This document shows positions 17,505 to 27,475 of a stretch of DNA of 64,000 nt, in pieces. The notes beneath the pieces are model-generated. The model did not search any database, was not told the origin of the DNA, and saw only the letters and a list, made by a program, of their open reading frames with translations. Position numbers and translations under genes: made by a program. Each line of letters starts with the position of its first letter. The first letter of the stretch is position 1. Source of the stretch: an uncultured Schlesneria sp. (GTDB lineage: Bacteria > Planctomycetota > Planctomycetia > Planctomycetales > Planctomycetaceae); NCBI GenBank assembly GCA_903904835.1, contig CAIVEI010000108.1:1-64000 (forward strand), in the 5' to 3' direction.

Positions 17505-18812
17505 ATGCGGCTATTTACGATGACTCGAAACCTGCTTTCTGTGACGACGTTCGCCCTGGTAGCGCAATGTTGCCTGGCTGCGGATTGGACTCAATTCCGT
17601 GGCTCTGGAGGCGCTGGCATCAGTTCCGACTCAAGCCTGCCGTTGACGTGGAGCGACACGGAAAACCTGAACTGGAAGACAGAATTGCCGGGTGCCGGAT
17701 CATCGAGTCCGATTGTTCTTGGCAATCGGATCTTCGTAACAAGTTATTCCGGTTATGGCGTCCCCAAAGATAATGGCGGAGACATCAAGTCGCTCCAACG
17801 TCACCTCACGTGCGTGTCGCGTACTGATGGAAAGATCCTTTGGACGAAAACCGTCCCTGGCCTAATGCCGGAAGACAATTATCAGGGGTATATCTCAGAG
17901 CATGGTTATGCCAGTAATACTCCGGTCACTGACGGTGAACGGGTTTACTGCTTTTTCGGCAAGAGTGGCGTAGTCGGGTTTGATCTCGATGGAAATCAAC
18001 TTTGGCAGACGGAAGTGGGAAAAGAATCGAGTAATCGACGCTGGGGATCGGCCGCGAGTCTGATTCTTTACAAAGACTACGTCATCGTAAACGCCTCGGA
18101 AGAGAGTCAATCAATTCGGGCTTTAGACAAAAAGACCGGAAAAGAGATCTGGAAGGCGTCGGGAGCCGCTCTGGAACTGGCCTATGGGACCCCTTCATTA
18201 ATCACATTAAACGAAGGACGGACCGATCTTGTCATCGCTGTTCCTGGAGAAATCTGGGGGATCAATCCTGATACAGGAAAGATTCGCTGGTTCGAAGAAC
18301 ATCAACTGACGGGCAATATCTGCCCCAGTATCGTTGCGGATAAAGAGACAGTTTTTGTGTTTGGTGGATTCCGTTCTGCGGGAAGTTTGGCTTTGCAGAT
18401 TAGTGGAGAAAAAACGTCACCCAAACCCAAGGTGCTTTGGACAAGCAAAACCAGTTCGTATGTTTCAACACCTGTTTTTTTCGAAGGTCACTTATATTGG
18501 ATTGACGATCGCGGTCAGGCTTATTGTCTTAACGCGAAAACGGGAGAAATGGTTTATCGCGAGCGAGTTTCTGAACTCGAAGCGGGCGGACGACCAGTCT
18601 ACGCATCTCCAGTCCTCGCCAAGGGAAACATTTATGTCCCCACTCGATGGAACGGAGTTCTGGTGCTTCCGGCAAAACCTCAGTACCAGGTCCTGGCTCA
18701 AAATAAATTCAAGGACGAAAGTGATTTCAACGCGACCCCGGCAATCAGTCAGGACGAACTGTTCCTGAGGTCAAATCGCTTCTTGTATTGTGTCGCGACA
18801 CAGAAGAAGTAG
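17505..18812 (+). CDS. exported PQQ-like beta-propeller protein
   Basis: A 435-residue protein with a signal peptide (MRLFTMTRNLLSVTTFALVA, cleavage near CCLAAD) and then DWTQFRGSGGAGIS, the standard opening of planctomycete outer-membrane-biogenesis-type beta-propellers. Repeats of the PQQ type, such as ALDKKTGKEIWKASG, GINPDTGKIRWFEE and CLNAKTGEMVYRERV, indicate an eight-bladed-style propeller. Related proteins are scaffolds or quinoprotein-like enzymes; cofactor residues could not be judged. The start at 17505 is chosen for the signal peptide, as the frame is open far into the upstream gene. Confidence 0.85.
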   Translation: MRLFTMTRNLLSVTTFALVAQCCLAADWTQFRGSGGAGISSDSSLPLTWSDTENLNWKTELPGAGSSSPIVLGNRIFVTSYSGYGVPKDNGGDIKSLQRHLTCVSRTDGKILWTKTVPGLMPEDNYQGYISEHGYASNTPVTDGERVYCFFGKSGVVGFDLDGNQLWQTEVGKESSNRRWGSAASLILYKDYVIVNASEESQSIRALDKKTGKEIWKASGAALELAYGTPSLITLNEGRTDLVIAVPGEIWGINPDTGKIRWFEEHQLTGNICPSIVADKETVFVFGGFRSAGSLALQISGEKTSPKPKVLWTSKTSSYVSTPVFFEGHLYWIDDRGQAYCLNAKTGEMVYRERVSELEAGGRPVYASPVLAKGNIYVPTRWNGVLVLPAKPQYQVLAQNKFKDESDFNATPAISQDELFLRSNRFLYCVATQKK

Positions 18813-18875
18813 TCCGTATCGGCGACGATTAAATGTACTTACCCTAGTTAACACCCCGAATTTGAGGAGACTGTC

Positions 18876-19664
18876 ATGAAACGTTGGATGTGGACTCTCG
18901 GTGCCATCGTTGCCGCTGGTGCAACGTTGGCGATTGCTCAACCTCCCGGCGGGCCAGGTGGAGGTGGACCGGGTGGAGGAGGACCGGGTGGCCCTGGCGG
19001 CCGACGTCCGATGCCGGTGATTGAGGCCCTGGATGCCGACCATGACGGAGTGATTTCAGCAGAAGAATTGAAAAACGCGACAGCGGCACTGCTGACGCTC
19101 GATAAAAACAAAGACGGAAAACTGACCGAAGACGAATATCGACCGCCAGGTGGCCCAGGCGGACCGGGCGGCCCTGGTGGACGTGGCGGACCGGGCGGCG
19201 AGGGGCCTGGTGGGGGACGCGGAGGACCGGGTGGTCCCGGTGGACCTGGCGGCGAAGGACCTGGAGGACCTCCGGGCGGAGGCCGCGGTCGTGGTCCTGA
19301 GGGTGGCCCACCTGGCGGTGGACCCGGCGGTCCCGGTCGTGGTGGCCCCGAAGGAGGGCCTCCTGGTGGAGGTCGACCAGGCCCTGATCCCGAGCGAATG
19401 CTGAGCCATGCATTTGAATTTGACACGGACAAAGACGGCAAGCTCAGCAAAGACGAAATGAAAAAGTTCATTGATGACTTTGTTCAGCTTCATGGGGGGC
19501 CTGAAGGTCCTGGCGGACCTGGTGGTCCAGGTGGCGGCGAAGGACCGGGCGGCGGTCGCGGACCGCGTGGAGGAGGCGCGGGCGGACCTCCTGGCGGCCC
19601 TGGCGGTGGTCGACCGGGTGGAGGCGGCGGGGATCGTCCCGAGCGGCCTCGACGACCAGACTGA
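18876..19664 (+). CDS. exported Gly/Pro-rich EF-hand protein
   Basis: A 262-residue protein with a signal peptide ([21 protein letters not shown]) and long GGPGG runs. Three EF-hand loops are visible: [12 protein letters not shown] (53-64), [12 protein letters not shown] (76-87) and [12 protein letters not shown] (about 183-194), each with acidic residues at positions 1, 3, 5 and 12. It is therefore a likely calcium-binding, mostly disordered secreted protein. GAGGAG lies upstream of the ATG, and a strong terminator follows at 19685. The repeated GGN codons leave the other five frames open for long stretches. Confidence 0.88.
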   Translation: MKRWMWTLGAIVAAGATLAIAQPPGGPGGGGPGGGGPGGPGGRRPMPVIEALDADHDGVISAEELKNATAALLTLDKNKDGKLTEDEYRPPGGPGGPGGPGGRGGPGGEGPGGGRGGPGGPGGPGGEGPGGPPGGGRGRGPEGGPPGGGPGGPGRGGPEGGPPGGGRPGPDPERMLSHAFEFDTDKDGKLSKDEMKKFIDDFVQLHGGPEGPGGPGGPGGGEGPGGGRGPRGGGAGGPPGGPGGGRPGGGGGDRPERPRRPD

Positions 19665-19684
19665 TCGTTCTTGATGCTCAAGCA

Positions 19685-19723
19685 AAGTGCGGGAGACCTG
19701 CGGAAGTCTCTCGCACTTTTTAT
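19685..19723 (+). terminator. rho-independent terminator after the EF-hand gene
   Basis: AAAGTGCGGGAGAC (19685-19698) pairs with GTCTCTCGCACTTT (19707-19720) over 14 bp with one G-U pair and an 8-nt loop. It runs into a T-rich tail. It ends the EF-hand transcript and isolates the heme-dehydrogenase gene. Confidence 0.85.
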
Positions 19724-19863
19724 TTCTTTGATGATTTTCAGGACTTAAATCGTTTCGACAGTTTTCGCCCTGCATTGGCATTTACCAGAAGTGCAACTTG
19801 GCCCGCTCTGCTTTAACATATGAAAATCCCTTTTCAGACTTCGGCTTCGAGGATTCTGCATTC

Positions 19864-22800
19864 ATGTGCAAAGCGTTTCGATTTGTCACCGTGATTGGTT
19901 TGATGGCTTGTTGCAGTTCGGTTTTGTTCGCACAACAGGTCAAGCAGCCGCTGATTCCTCATGCTCAGGACAAACCGCCGAACGATCCGCGTGATCCGAT
20001 CACCGCGGCGAAGATGATGACCGTTCCTGAAGGCTTTTCCGTCGAGGTTGTGGCGGCTGAACCGGATATCGTTAACCCGGTCGCCATGACAATCGATGAA
20101 CGAGGCCGGTTCTGGATTACGGAATCACTTGAGTATCCCCGTCGTGAATCGGGACCTGGTAAAGACAGAGTCAAAATCCTGGAAGACACGGATGGCGATG
20201 GCAAGGCGGACAAGTTCACGGTCTTCATGGAGGGACTGAATATCCCCAGCGGGATCGCTGTCGGACACGGAGGTGTCTGGATCGCTAATTCACCCGATAT
20301 TCTGTTTGTGCAGGATACCGATGGAGACGGCAAAGCCGACAAACAGGAAGTCGTTGTCACCGGCTTTGGTCGCACCGATACGCACGAGTTACCAAACAGC
20401 CTGACTTGGGGGCCTGATGGCTGGCTGTACGGATTGAACGGCGTCTTTAATCATTCGCACGTCAAATATGCGAAAACAAATCCGAACTTCGATGAAAAGC
20501 ATCCCGGTTGGCCACTGACGTGCGCCATGTATCGGATTCATCCCCGGACGCGAGAATTCCAGGTCTTCTGCGAAGGGACAAGCAACCCCTGGGGGATCGC
20601 GTTTAACGATGAAGGCGAAGCGTTCGTATCGGCCTGCGTGATCGATCACCTGTGGCACCTGGTGGAAACGGGTTACTACCATCGGCAAGGTGGCCCCTAC
20701 CCTCCGTTCACTTGGAAGATCGAATCGATCGTCAAACACAAACACCAGAAGGCGGCGTACTGCGGCATACACTTCTTCGACAGCGATGCCTATCCCGAAA
20801 AGTATCGAGGCAAGCTTTATATGGGGAACATTCACGGCGGCTGCATCAACGTCGACCGCGTCGAATCGAAAGGCGCAACTTATCAAGGTTTTGGTGAGCC
20901 CGATTTTCTGACAGCAAACGATGCGTGGTTCATGCCGGTCGTTCAGAAAACTGGCCCGGACGGCAGCCTGTATGTTCTCGACTGGTACGATCGGTATCAT
21001 TGCTATCAGGATGCCAATCGAGACCCTGCTGGGATTGATCGTCTGAAGGGACGGCTCTATCGAGTTCGTTACAAAGAGACACCGCGAATCGCGAAGGATT
21101 TTAATCTCGCCTCGGAAACGGACGGACAATTGATTGAAAAGTTAGGAGTCAATAACGACTTCATACGTGACACGGCGCGGCGGATACTGCAGGAACGTAA
21201 TTCTAAAGCGATTCTCCGTTCACTTATCGATGGTGTTTACGGCGAAGGCAAGATTGACGCCCGAATTCGTCGTCGGATGTTTATGACCGCTTGTGGCATT
21301 TCAGATCCAAATGGCGATTTGGTCGATCCCCGTCAATCACCTGTTCCCAAAGACGAGGTCATTGAAAGCTGGCAGCTACGACGTTTGGCAGATGGCCGGG
21401 AAGCAGTTCCTATTTTAAGCGAGTTAAGTTCACATCTGACGGCTCAACGTGGTGCTCGACAAACGCTTCAGGCGGTGGTGGCAGCGACAAAATTGTTTCA
21501 ACGAGCCCGCGCCGCCCACGCTGAGAGTGACATCGGGACACTCTTCCAAGTTTACATCAATGCCCTGCGTTGGGACCAGAACGATCCAATTCTTTCTCAG
21601 GTCGTGTGGCAAAATTTGCACCCTTACCTCGAATCGAATGCGGATGAATTTGTCGAATTGCTGAAGGGACCGGAAACAAAGACGTCACCCTCGCTCATGG
21701 CCATGATGCCCAGGATCATTGACCGGTTGCTTGGACGGAAAAAGTTCGATCCCAAGCCGGTCGCCTCTGTCGTGTCATTGCTTATTGATCTTGAGCCAGA
21801 AACTGCCGCCCTGGGGCTTGGTCAACTTGCGGCGAAGGTACAAAACCGTGAACTGTCGGCAGACCAAATCGCTGCGATGAAACTGGCGATGACTGACAAG
21901 CTCGATGCGATTTTAAAGGGATCCACTACGTCACCGACGTACTTGCCGACGGCATTTCTCGCAACAAGCTGGAACGATACACAGGGGATCAAAGCCGTAC
22001 GCTCGATCTTTACATCGGATAAGGCGATCCAGGATCAAAGGCTGCTTGCACTGAATGCATTGATCAAAGCAAAGGATGATGGACTGATTGAATCGGTGGC
22101 TGCAACGTTCGACGCGGCTTCGACGCCATCAAGTTTGAAGTCACAGATCCTTGCGTCACTGAGCAAGCTGGATGACCCTAAGGTCGCCGACGTGATCCTC
22201 GCGCGTTACGCGAAACTCGAACCTGATATTCAGCCCCGAGCGATCGAATTGCTGACTCAACGAGCACGCTGGGCCAAGAGTTTACTGGCTGCGATTGGCG
22301 ATAAAAAAATTGCAGCCGCAACGATCAACCTGAATCAGGCCAGGCGATTGAAAGATCTCAAAGATGAAGAACTAACAAAGCTGCTGGCTGCCCATTGGGG
22401 ACAGGTGCGCGAGGGTCGCGATCCCAACCGTGAAAAATACATTGCCGACATGCGGCAACTGATCCGCAAGTCCCCTGGTGATCCGTTTGCGGGGGAAAAA
22501 GCGTTTAAGAAGGTCTGTGCACAGTGCCATAAAATCTACGGCGAAGGAGCCGAAGTCGGGCCCGATATTACGTTGAATGGCCGAAATGATTTCAATCAAT
22601 TGCTGTCCAATGTCTTCGACCCCAGCCTGGTGATTGGCGCTGGTTACCGATCTTACACCGTCGTCACAAACGGCGGTCGAGTGCTGAATGGTCTGCTCGC
22701 CGAAGACAGCCCTCAACGGGTCGTTCTGAAAGTCCAGGGAGGCAAGCAGGAAGTGATTCCCCGGTCGGACATCGATGAATTCAAAGTGAATGAAATTTCG

Positions 22801-23379
22801 TTGATGCCAGAACAGTTGGAAAAACAACTGACACCACAAGAGATCATCGACCTGTTTGCGTTCATTTCGTTGGATAAACACCCTTCGGACAAGACCGCAA
22901 GGCTACTGTCCGGTGCGGGCGAAGTTGTTCCTCGAGAAGTGCCGAAGCCTTTAGACTTTGGACCAGCCGCCAATGAAGTCTTGCCGGGATTCACATCAGC
23001 GACATCAGGAGAAAACGGCGTCGGGATTTTGAAGGAACATTTTGGTCGATCCGGAGTGTTACGCACGCACCCGCTGTCAGCAGAGACGCCGAGCGTGCTT
23101 TCCGGAACCTTTGCGATCCCGGCAGGCAAGAAAACGACGCTTGTCGTTGATGTCAGCCACGACCTGCGAGGTGATTGGCGGCTTGTGATCAAGGCTAACG
23201 GAGAGCAAGTATTGAAAGAGGACGTCAGTCCAAAAACGTGCTCAGGCGGCTGGGCAACTTTTAAAGTGGACTTGAGCAAATTCGCAGGTAAAGAAATTCG
23301 CTTGGAACTGATGAACGTCGCAACCGGCTGGTCATATGAGTTCGGATACTGGGGTGGCGCTCGCGTATCCAGTGAATAA
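19864..23379 (+). CDS. PVC-type heme-binding membrane-bound dehydrogenase-like protein
   Basis: A 1171-residue exported protein of the planctomycete 'membrane-bound dehydrogenase' type. After the signal peptide (CKAFRFVTVIGLMACCSSVLFA) comes a beta-propeller (VPEGFSVEVVAAEPDIVNPVAM, then DTDGDGKADKFTVF and YVLDWYDRYHC). A helical HEAT-like middle follows (about 440-830), then a cytochrome c-like domain with CAQCH near residue 885 and a C-terminal beta-sandwich ending in GYWGGARV. It probably oxidises a sugar or alcohol in the periplasm, passing electrons to its heme; the substrate is unknown. The start at 19864 has GAGGA ten bases upstream. DTDGDGKADK loops resemble calcium sites. Confidence 0.9.
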   Translation: MCKAFRFVTVIGLMACCSSVLFAQQVKQPLIPHAQDKPPNDPRDPITAAKMMTVPEGFSVEVVAAEPDIVNPVAMTIDERGRFWITESLEYPRRESGPGKDRVKILEDTDGDGKADKFTVFMEGLNIPSGIAVGHGGVWIANSPDILFVQDTDGDGKADKQEVVVTGFGRTDTHELPNSLTWGPDGWLYGLNGVFNHSHVKYAKTNPNFDEKHPGWPLTCAMYRIHPRTREFQVFCEGTSNPWGIAFNDEGEAFVSACVIDHLWHLVETGYYHRQGGPYPPFTWKIESIVKHKHQKAAYCGIHFFDSDAYPEKYRGKLYMGNIHGGCINVDRVESKGATYQGFGEPDFLTANDAWFMPVVQKTGPDGSLYVLDWYDRYHCYQDANRDPAGIDRLKGRLYRVRYKETPRIAKDFNLASETDGQLIEKLGVNNDFIRDTARRILQERNSKAILRSLIDGVYGEGKIDARIRRRMFMTACGISDPNGDLVDPRQSPVPKDEVIESWQLRRLADGREAVPILSELSSHLTAQRGARQTLQAVVAATKLFQRARAAHAESDIGTLFQVYINALRWDQNDPILSQVVWQNLHPYLESNADEFVELLKGPETKTSPSLMAMMPRIIDRLLGRKKFDPKPVASVVSLLIDLEPETAALGLGQLAAKVQNRELSADQIAAMKLAMTDKLDAILKGSTTSPTYLPTAFLATSWNDTQGIKAVRSIFTSDKAIQDQRLLALNALIKAKDDGLIESVAATFDAASTPSSLKSQILASLSKLDDPKVADVILARYAKLEPDIQPRAIELLTQRARWAKSLLAAIGDKKIAAATINLNQARRLKDLKDEELTKLLAAHWGQVREGRDPNREKYIADMRQLIRKSPGDPFAGEKAFKKVCAQCHKIYGEGAEVGPDITLNGRNDFNQLLSNVFDPSLVIGAGYRSYTVVTNGGRVLNGLLAEDSPQRVVLKVQGGKQEVIPRSDIDEFKVNEISLMPEQLEKQLTPQEIIDLFAFISLDKHPSDKTARLLSGAGEVVPREVPKPLDFGPAANEVLPGFTSATSGENGVGILKEHFGRSGVLRTHPLSAETPSVLSGTFAIPAGKKTTLVVDVSHDLRGDWRLVIKANGEQVLKEDVSPKTCSGGWATFKVDLSKFAGKEIRLELMNVATGWSYEFGYWGGARVSSE

Positions 23380-23663
23380 GCAGGTGAATGGAATGAGGCT
23401 CCAAAAAACCGTCATTAAGGATTTGGAAACTCGTTATCAACGTGCCAACAACGGTCTTGATCACCCAAATTAATTATCCAAGATCCATTCTCGGCTGAAA
23501 TTGATTTTATTCGGCATGATCGGACCTGCCATATTTTTTCAATGCCGAACGGATGCCCCGTTCGATATACTCGCATCAATTGACGGTGACAAGGGCGATC
23601 TATCTGACGACCGAGCGACAAATCGCTTGGCTCGTGACATCATACTTTCGGAGGGAGTCGATT

Positions 23664-23972
23664 ATGGCTGGCCAGGATTTTTCGAGATATCAGAAGAAGG
23701 TTATTCAGCGATATTACGACAATCGCCCCGCACTCGATGAGCAGCGTCTGGCAGAGTTGGCGACGGAGTTATACCTCGCCAACGACAAGAAAAAGCCCAA
23801 GCTCTGGGAATCAACGAAAGAGCTGATGGAACGGCTTGGGACGCCCCCATCACGGGTTGAACACGTGATGAAGACCGCTGATCCGGCACAAGTGGCCGAA
23901 GTTGTCAAAGATATTCAGGCGGGCAAAATTCGTCCCAAGGTCGAGAAGAAAATTGAAAAGCCCACGGAGTGA
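23664..23972 (+). CDS. small conserved hypothetical protein
   Basis: A 102-residue charged, helical protein with no signal peptide or membrane segment. It begins MAGQDFSRYQKKVIQRYYDN and ends in a Lys-rich tail (KVEKKIEKPTE). GGAGGG sits upstream of the ATG at 23664; the frame is open to 23553 without such a site. I do not recognise a domain. Its stop codon directly abuts the convergent porin stop (23972/23973). Confidence 0.75.
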   Translation: MAGQDFSRYQKKVIQRYYDNRPALDEQRLAELATELYLANDKKKPKLWESTKELMERLGTPPSRVEHVMKTADPAQVAEVVKDIQAGKIRPKVEKKIEKPTE

Positions 23973-25814
23973 TCAGAAGTCGACTTGCATACGAGTGACA
24001 AATAGTTCTGCCGTGCTGTTCCCTTTTTTCGTGTTATCCAGCATGGCATGAATCCAATTGAATTGGAATTTCGTGTGCTGGTTCATGTACCAGTTCACAC
24101 CAAAAGTGAAATCGTTAAGGACTCCGTTGCCAGCCTTACTCGTCGTATTGAACGAGTTCGAATTACTATTGTAGTAATGCCCATCGAGTTTTGAGGGATT
24201 GGTCAGGTCAACAACCGACCACCGAGCAGCGAGACCCCAGGCCCCCCAGCCACGAACTCCATCCCACTTCAGAGGAAGGAAATCCGCATACGGGATTGGA
24301 TTCTTGAACGATGCGAGCTTTTTGTCATAGCCACGATGCTCGCCCGTCAGCCGGTACATCACTTCTCCGTACGCACCCTGGTAAAAGACAGGACCAACGA
24401 CACTTTCCACAACAGTCGCCATGTACTCAGACTGAAGACTCAGCGCACCCGCCTGATAGACCGTTTCTATTCCCATCAGGTTAAAGTTTTTCGCCTGATA
24501 CTTACCGGTATCCACAAATATGGGCGTCCCATTCACGGCGGTGTCGAACGTGGTGCTGTTCTCAGGATAGCCGAGAAAAAACTCGGGTGTTGTACGCGAC
24601 TGATAGAACGGTTTTGGAGTACCGGCATTACCATTAACTCCAGCCCCGGTCGCATCGTCTGCGCCCAATTCACTGAAGTTGTACGAGAAACCGACGTGCC
24701 ATAAATAACGGTCTTTTTCACACTCATCGTAGTAAAGCAGATGCGTGAGACGTGTGGAAAATGAATAGCCTCCGACATTACCGAAATCGGTTGCAAAACG
24801 GGAATCCCCGAGAGGAGCGTTATTGAAACCGCCAGTCCGAAATACGCTATAGGCCCAGTGCGTCATGTCATCGTCTGTGGCGTTCGACGACATGATCCCG
24901 ACGCGCCGAAAAGGGACGAAGGCCAGAAAAGGCAACGACCGTTCCAGAAACGCGAGATTGCGAAAACCGCTCATCGCATCAACGCTGAACGGCTGAAGGA
25001 ACTGCCCCACGCGGACATCCCCGAGAATCGGCAGGTTTCCTTGCTCAACATAATTATCAAAAAAGCTGGGACGACCAGCCGCCGCAAAATCGACTTCTAA
25101 TTGATAATTCGTGAATTGGGCCACCTTACCATTGACGGCAAATCGGGCACGCCGAAAACCCATACCATCTTGAGCGTCACCAACGGTCGCAATATTCCGA
25201 GGCGTCTGTGAATAAAATGCGGTGTCGACCTGCAGGAATCCGGTGATCTTATGCGTTGGATACGTATTGGCTTTTTTGGCGTCTGCTTCGTCACGCTTCT
25301 TCAAACTTTTCTCGACATCAGACAATCGTTTCCCAAAATCACCAGAGAGACTCGACGTTGTTTTCTGAGAATCCTCAGAATCCATAGTGACGTTCAGATC
25401 CGCATTCATGTAACCGGTCAATTCGATCTCCGCCGGCTTTGATTCGTCCTCATCCTTATTGTTTTTTGATTTCACTCGCTCGATTTCGATTTGATTCTTT
25501 TCCAGACGATCAGCAAATTCTGCCGCAAGAGAAGTTGATTGCGCTGAAGAGGATTCACTGTCGGTTAACAAACGTAACGGGACAAGCCCGTCCTGGCCGT
25601 ACACATTGTCGCTCAATAAGTTGAAGGCTGCGGTGATGACAATCACAAGAATGAAATTGCGAACGCGTAACCATCGAGATTGTTTAACGGCTGATGATTC
25701 TGTCCGGCTATTGAAATTTTGACACGGAGGCACGTATTCCGAAGTCCCCTGGCACCTACTCGGAAGCAGCGCAACAAAATCGCGTCGCTGTTGTTCCCGT
25801 AGTGACCAGCTCAT
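23973..25814 (-). CDS. OprO/OprP-like outer-membrane porin
   Basis: A 613-residue protein with an internal hydrophobic export segment (residues 49-66, VRNFILVIVITAAFNLL), a charged helical region (about 90-190) that suggests trimer or wall contacts, and a long beta-barrel. The barrel starts at HKITGFLQVDTAFYSQTPRN, then FRRARFAVNGKVAQFTNYQLEVDFAA, and ends in MQVDF with a terminal Phe, as outer-membrane barrels do. Members of this family (phosphate/pyrophosphate-selective porins) are common in planctomycetes. The N-terminus before the hydrophobic segment is long (48 residues), so the true start may be further in. Confidence 0.83.
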   Translation of the reverse strand: MSWSLREQQRRDFVALLPSRCQGTSEYVPPCQNFNSRTESSAVKQSRWLRVRNFILVIVITAAFNLLSDNVYGQDGLVPLRLLTDSESSSAQSTSLAAEFADRLEKNQIEIERVKSKNNKDEDESKPAEIELTGYMNADLNVTMDSEDSQKTTSSLSGDFGKRLSDVEKSLKKRDEADAKKANTYPTHKITGFLQVDTAFYSQTPRNIATVGDAQDGMGFRRARFAVNGKVAQFTNYQLEVDFAAAGRPSFFDNYVEQGNLPILGDVRVGQFLQPFSVDAMSGFRNLAFLERSLPFLAFVPFRRVGIMSSNATDDDMTHWAYSVFRTGGFNNAPLGDSRFATDFGNVGGYSFSTRLTHLLYYDECEKDRYLWHVGFSYNFSELGADDATGAGVNGNAGTPKPFYQSRTTPEFFLGYPENSTTFDTAVNGTPIFVDTGKYQAKNFNLMGIETVYQAGALSLQSEYMATVVESVVGPVFYQGAYGEVMYRLTGEHRGYDKKLASFKNPIPYADFLPLKWDGVRGWGAWGLAARWSVVDLTNPSKLDGHYYNSNSNSFNTTSKAGNGVLNDFTFGVNWYMNQHTKFQFNWIHAMLDNTKKGNSTAELFVTRMQVDF

Positions 25815-26029
25815 TTAAACGTGAAATCCAATTCCGGTTGATCACAGCGAGCAAAGTAACGTTACCCAATTCTCGGCAAACTCTGACAACTTTATCGGTT
25901 ATGAGATGGATAGGAATTTAGCCGACAATCCGATCGCAATAAGATAAACAATGCCCGCAATCGCAATAATTCACTCAAGTCGAAATGGGAATATGCCGCA
26001 GACGATCGTTGAGCGGACTACAACTATGA

Positions 26030-27430
26030 TTAGACGCCTCCCTTTTGTTTCGCGCCGTTTTTCCCGCCTCGTTTTTCCCGAGCAGGAGCGGGAGTCTGAT
26101 TTGGGTCATAGTTGGAATTCGTCGTCGGAAATTGTGCATCTACTTCTACCAGGTATTTCTCTAATCTTTGCCGCAACTTGTCTGTCACATCTGGCCTGCT
26201 GGCTGCAAGATCATTGCGTTCGCTTAGATCCTTCGACAAATCGAACAACATCACGCGGTCATCTTCGTAGAACTTCATCAACTTGAAATTGCCCAGCAGG
26301 ATGGCCGATTGCGGTCCATCGTCACTTTGGTAATGCGGAAAGTGAAAGACGAGTTCTTCGCGCGTCCGTTTCACATCGCCCTTCCCTTCGTTCATCAATA
26401 ACGACGCGATGCTTCCACCTTCGATATCTTTGGGAAGTCCACTCGCTTCAACCCTTGCCCATTCGCAAAAGGTAGGTAACAAATCGAATCCAACCACCGG
26501 CGTGTGGCACCACGAATTCGGTTTCACTCCAGGGCCGCGAACGATCAGCGGCACCCGGATACCACCTTCCCAGACACCACCTTTGCCGCCTCTCAAACCA
26601 TTTCGACGACCTCCCCCTGCTCCGTTGTCCGACATGTAGATCACATAGGTGTTACCTGCCAGGCCAAGTCGATCGATTGACTGGAGCACCTTTCCAACGC
26701 CTGTATCGAGATCTTCAGTCATCGCCGCCGTCGCAATCCGTTTGGCATTTTCGTTTGGCATCCGGCGTTCGTATTTTGCAAGCGAGGCTTTCATTGCGTT
26801 TTCCGGGGCATGAAGTGCGTTCCACGACAATTGAATAAAAAATGGTTTTCCCTCTTTGGAATTCTTTTCCATAAATTCTTCAGCGCGCTGGGCCATGCCG
26901 AAAATGTCAACGGGATTCGGATCAGTGAACTGGAAGGCCTGTTCATTTCCCGTATCCCCATCGTGCTCGTCATACCCATGCTTTCCAGGGCCGCCGCTGG
27001 TGAGATGCCATTTGCCGTAGTGTGCCGTGGCATAGCCAGCACTTTGCAAAAGCTCAGCAACCGTCACTTCATCAGTACTGATCCGTTTGGCGATTCGCGG
27101 CTCGATCAGCTTTCGCCCCTCTTCGGGTGGCGCTGCTTTCGTCCAGTGCAATCGTGCGGGGCTTTTACCAGTCACCAAACTGGCTCGAGTCGGCGAGCAC
27201 ACCGGTGCCGGCGCATAAGCGGCCGAAAATCTCATCCCCTGAGCCGCGAGCGTTTCCAAGGAAGGGGTATGAAAAACATCCCCTTTGGAACCGGCGAAAT
27301 CAGGATGCATGGCGACGGAAAGACCGCTCCACCCCTGATCGTCAGACAGCATAAAAACGATATTTGGCCGCTCAGCAGCAAAACTCATTGTCGGCACAAA
27401 TATCAGAATCAACACGAAAAGTTGTCGCAT
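26030..27430 (-). CDS. exported arylsulfatase-type sulfatase
   Basis: A 466-residue sulfatase with a signal peptide (MRQLFVLILIFVPTMSFA) and a classic active site. D30 and D31 (LSDDQGW) bind calcium, and C78 in CSPTR is the residue matured to formylglycine. Further motifs are GKWHL and SDNGAGGG. It hydrolyses sulfate esters, probably from sulfated polysaccharides, in the periplasm. AAGGA seven bases before the ATG at 27430 supports that start. The C-terminus is Lys/Gly-rich. No sulfatase-maturing enzyme gene is nearby. Confidence 0.93.
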   Translation of the reverse strand: MRQLFVLILIFVPTMSFAAERPNIVFMLSDDQGWSGLSVAMHPDFAGSKGDVFHTPSLETLAAQGMRFSAAYAPAPVCSPTRASLVTGKSPARLHWTKAAPPEEGRKLIEPRIAKRISTDEVTVAELLQSAGYATAHYGKWHLTSGGPGKHGYDEHDGDTGNEQAFQFTDPNPVDIFGMAQRAEEFMEKNSKEGKPFFIQLSWNALHAPENAMKASLAKYERRMPNENAKRIATAAMTEDLDTGVGKVLQSIDRLGLAGNTYVIYMSDNGAGGGRRNGLRGGKGGVWEGGIRVPLIVRGPGVKPNSWCHTPVVGFDLLPTFCEWARVEASGLPKDIEGGSIASLLMNEGKGDVKRTREELVFHFPHYQSDDGPQSAILLGNFKLMKFYEDDRVMLFDLSKDLSERNDLAASRPDVTDKLRQRLEKYLVEVDAQFPTTNSNYDPNQTPAPAREKRGGKNGAKQKGGV

Positions 27431-27475
27431 CTGGTCATCCTTCAAGCGGTATGGCACTTGTTTGATACAGTACTT

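Noticed and set aside
18938-19471. Long minus-strand frames across the EF-hand gene
   Set aside because: They are a consequence of GGN-rich codons of the Gly-rich gene; no start signal, and the plus-strand product has a signal peptide and EF-hands.
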